DNA of 7,457 nt from DASUPK01 sp036505735 (GTDB taxonomy: Bacteria; Actinomycetota; Thermoleophilia; Solirubrobacterales; 70-9), in NCBI GenBank assembly GCA_036505735.1, contig DASXSZ010000174.1, positions 1 to 7,457 of the forward strand. Reading direction: 5' to 3'. The translations under genes were made by a program, and so were the position numbers. Numbering within the stretch: the stretch's first letter is position 1; every line of letters starts with the position of its first letter. The notes beneath the pieces are model-generated. The model saw only the letters and a list, made by a program, of their open reading frames with translations. It searched no databases and was not told the DNA's origin. Positions 6,343-7,457 of the stretch are shown here, one piece after another.

Positions 6343-7167
6343 ATGATGGACCTTCAGAGCCACTCGACGTTCTCCGACGGGGAGTTGCCGCCCGCGGGGG
6401 TGGTCGCGGCCGCAGGAGATGCCGGGGTGACCACCCTCGCGCTCACCGACCACGACGCGATCGACGGGGTGGCGGAAGCCGCGGCGGCGGCCATGGAGGC
6501 GGGCATCGTGCTGATCCCGGCGACGGAGATCTCCTGCGTTCACGGCAGCGTCGATGACATGCACATGCTCGGGTACTGGGTGGACACGACCGCGATCGCG
6601 CCCGCCTGCGAGCGCGCGCAGCGGGAGCGCATCACGCGCGCCGAGGAGATCGTCGAGCGCCTCAACGCCCAGGGGGTCCCCGTGCGCTTCGGGGACGCGA
6701 TCGCGCAGGCGGGGGACGCCTCGTCGGTCGGTCGCCCGCACATCGCCAAGGCGGCCGGCGTCGAGCCCGAGGGGATGAGCGCCTTCTTCGAGGAATGGCT
6801 GATTCCCGGTGCGAAGGCCTTCGTCCCGCGGCGCTGGCCCGACGCGACCGAGGCGGCCGAGCTCATCCACCGGGCGGGAGGGGCGGCCGTGCTCGCCCAC
6901 CCCTTCTGGGACATGAGCGACCCGAACGAGGTCGCCTCCCTGATCGGCGACCTCGACCTCGACGGCGTCGAGTGCTTCTACCCGGCGCACGATCGGGCGC
7001 AGACGAAGTTCCTGCTCGAGCTCTGCCGGGAGCGGGGCCTGGCCCCCACGGCCTCCTCGGACTTTCACGGCCCCTCCCACAAGATGTTCGACTCCTTCTG
7101 CGCCTATCCGACTTATGACCTCGGCGAGCCCGAGCTGCCGCCCAAGCGAAGCGGAGGATCCAACTAG
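6343..7167 (+). CDS. PHP-domain phosphoesterase (RNase AM / nucleoside 3',5'-bisphosphate phosphatase family)
   Basis: This is a 274-residue metal-dependent phosphoesterase of the polymerase-and-histidinol-phosphatase fold, YciV/TrpH group. Characterised relatives hydrolyse 3',5'-bisphosphonucleotides such as pAp or trim 5' ends of RNA. Ligand motifs from the ATG at 6343 are SHSTFSDG (His7, Asp12), TDHDA (His37), ATEIS (Glu62), MHMLGY (His74), GRPHIA (His133), LAHP (His186) and SDFHG (Asp240, His242). The first His of the usual HxH motif is Gln5, so one metal ligand is changed while the rest remain. ATG codons at 6343 and 6346 are both possible; neither has a Shine-Dalgarno. Reading frame upstream overlaps rrf2 and is rejected. 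The gene converges on cysC with a 4-base overlap. Beside an APS kinase, removal of pAp formed by PAPS reduction is an attractive but unproven role. Confidence 0.9.
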   Translation: MMDLQSHSTFSDGELPPAGVVAAAGDAGVTTLALTDHDAIDGVAEAAAAAMEAGIVLIPATEISCVHGSVDDMHMLGYWVDTTAIAPACERAQRERITRAEEIVERLNAQGVPVRFGDAIAQAGDASSVGRPHIAKAAGVEPEGMSAFFEEWLIPGAKAFVPRRWPDATEAAELIHRAGGAAVLAHPFWDMSDPNEVASLIGDLDLDGVECFYPAHDRAQTKFLLELCRERGLAPTASSDFHGPSHKMFDSFCAYPTYDLGEPELPPKRSGGSN

Positions 7168-7457
7168 GCGGGCTGGGCCGCCGGGATCAGCTGCCGCTCC
7201 TCGAGCAGCGAGAGGATCGCGTTCGCCGACTCCTCCGGCGACTGGTGCTCGGTGTCCAGGGTGAGCTCGGGGTTGAGCGGCGGCTCGTACGGGTCTGAGA
7301 CGCCGGTGAACTCCTTGATCTCGCCCTTGAAGGCCTTCTCGTAGAGGCCCTTGACGTCGCGCTCCGCGCAGACCTCGACGGAGGCCTTGACGAACACCTC
7401 GATGAAGCGGTCTTCCATCAGCTCACGCGCCTCGTCGCGGATCTCGCGATAGGGGGA
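7164..7457 (-). CDS. cysC: Adenylylsulfate (APS) kinase, C-terminal part, cut by window edge
   Basis: The last 97 residues of an APS kinase, which phosphorylates APS to PAPS in sulfate assimilation, are present. The visible sequence opens SPYREIRDEAREL and continues FIEVFVKASVEVCAERDVKG, then LYEKAFKGEIKEFTG, DPYEPPLNPEL and a C-terminal helix ending LLEERQLIPAAQPA. RDxKGLY and the DPYE-P-NPE stretch are hallmarks of the family. The internal Met at 7418 is not the start, because conserved residues continue in frame to the edge. The P-loop half lies outside, so a stand-alone CysC cannot be told from the C-terminal domain of a CysNC or sulfurylase-kinase fusion. Its TAG stop overlaps the PHP stop on the opposite strand at the shared CTAG. 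Confidence 0.93.
   Translation of the reverse strand, partial: SPYREIRDEARELMEDRFIEVFVKASVEVCAERDVKGLYEKAFKGEIKEFTGVSDPYEPPLNPELTLDTEHQSPEESANAILSLLEERQLIPAAQPA

Overview
The window is high-GC DNA, densely packed with genes and short intergenic gaps. It carries seven supported protein-coding genes, one of them cut by the right edge. Codon use with G/C at third positions, a ~590-residue acyl-CoA carboxylase alpha chain joining biotin carboxylase to a biotinyl domain, and several starts with no Shine-Dalgarno but a nearby -10-like box all suggest an actinobacterium, possibly Thermoleophilia/Solirubrobacterales. The lineage is an inference from protein style, not a demonstrated placement. I see no RNA genes, CRISPR array, insertion sequence or prophage.

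Layout: (1) 66-2116, minus strand: sucC-sucD, both subunits of succinyl-CoA synthetase, with a 1-base stop/start overlap. sucC most likely starts at TTG (2116), only 12 nt from a good sigma70-type promoter. (2) 2209-2892, plus strand: a HAD-superfamily hydrolase (2-haloacid dehalogenase-like), divergent from sucC across a 92-bp gap. (3) 2926-4698, minus: acyl-CoA carboxylase alpha chain (biotin carboxylase plus biotin carrier). (4) 4758-5720, minus: TauE/SafE (TSUP) membrane permease. (5) 5873-6328, minus: cysteine-free Rrf2-family regulator. (6) 6343-7167, plus: PHP-domain phosphoesterase of the RNase AM/nucleoside 3',5'-bisphosphate phosphatase type. (7) 7164-7457, minus: C-terminal part of an adenylylsulfate (APS) kinase.

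The left half is central carbon metabolism. SucCD links succinyl-CoA to succinate in the TCA cycle, and the carboxylase alpha chain supplies carboxybiotin for acetyl- or propionyl-CoA carboxylation. The right half reads as a small sulfur-assimilation neighbourhood. CysC makes PAPS; the PHP enzyme could remove the pAp left after PAPS reduction; TSUP proteins often move sulfite, sulfate or sulfonates; and cysteine-free Rrf2 proteins include CymR, a sulfur regulator. This functional link rests on co-location and family knowledge and is not proven.

I did not find a clearly new biological system. The points most worth checking are: a possible pAp-recycling/sulfur regulon with a 27-bp dyad upstream of the permease; a PHP protein whose first metal-binding His is Gln; and a divergent promoter pair in which both -10 boxes lie exactly 12 nt from the start codons, suggesting near-leaderless mRNAs.
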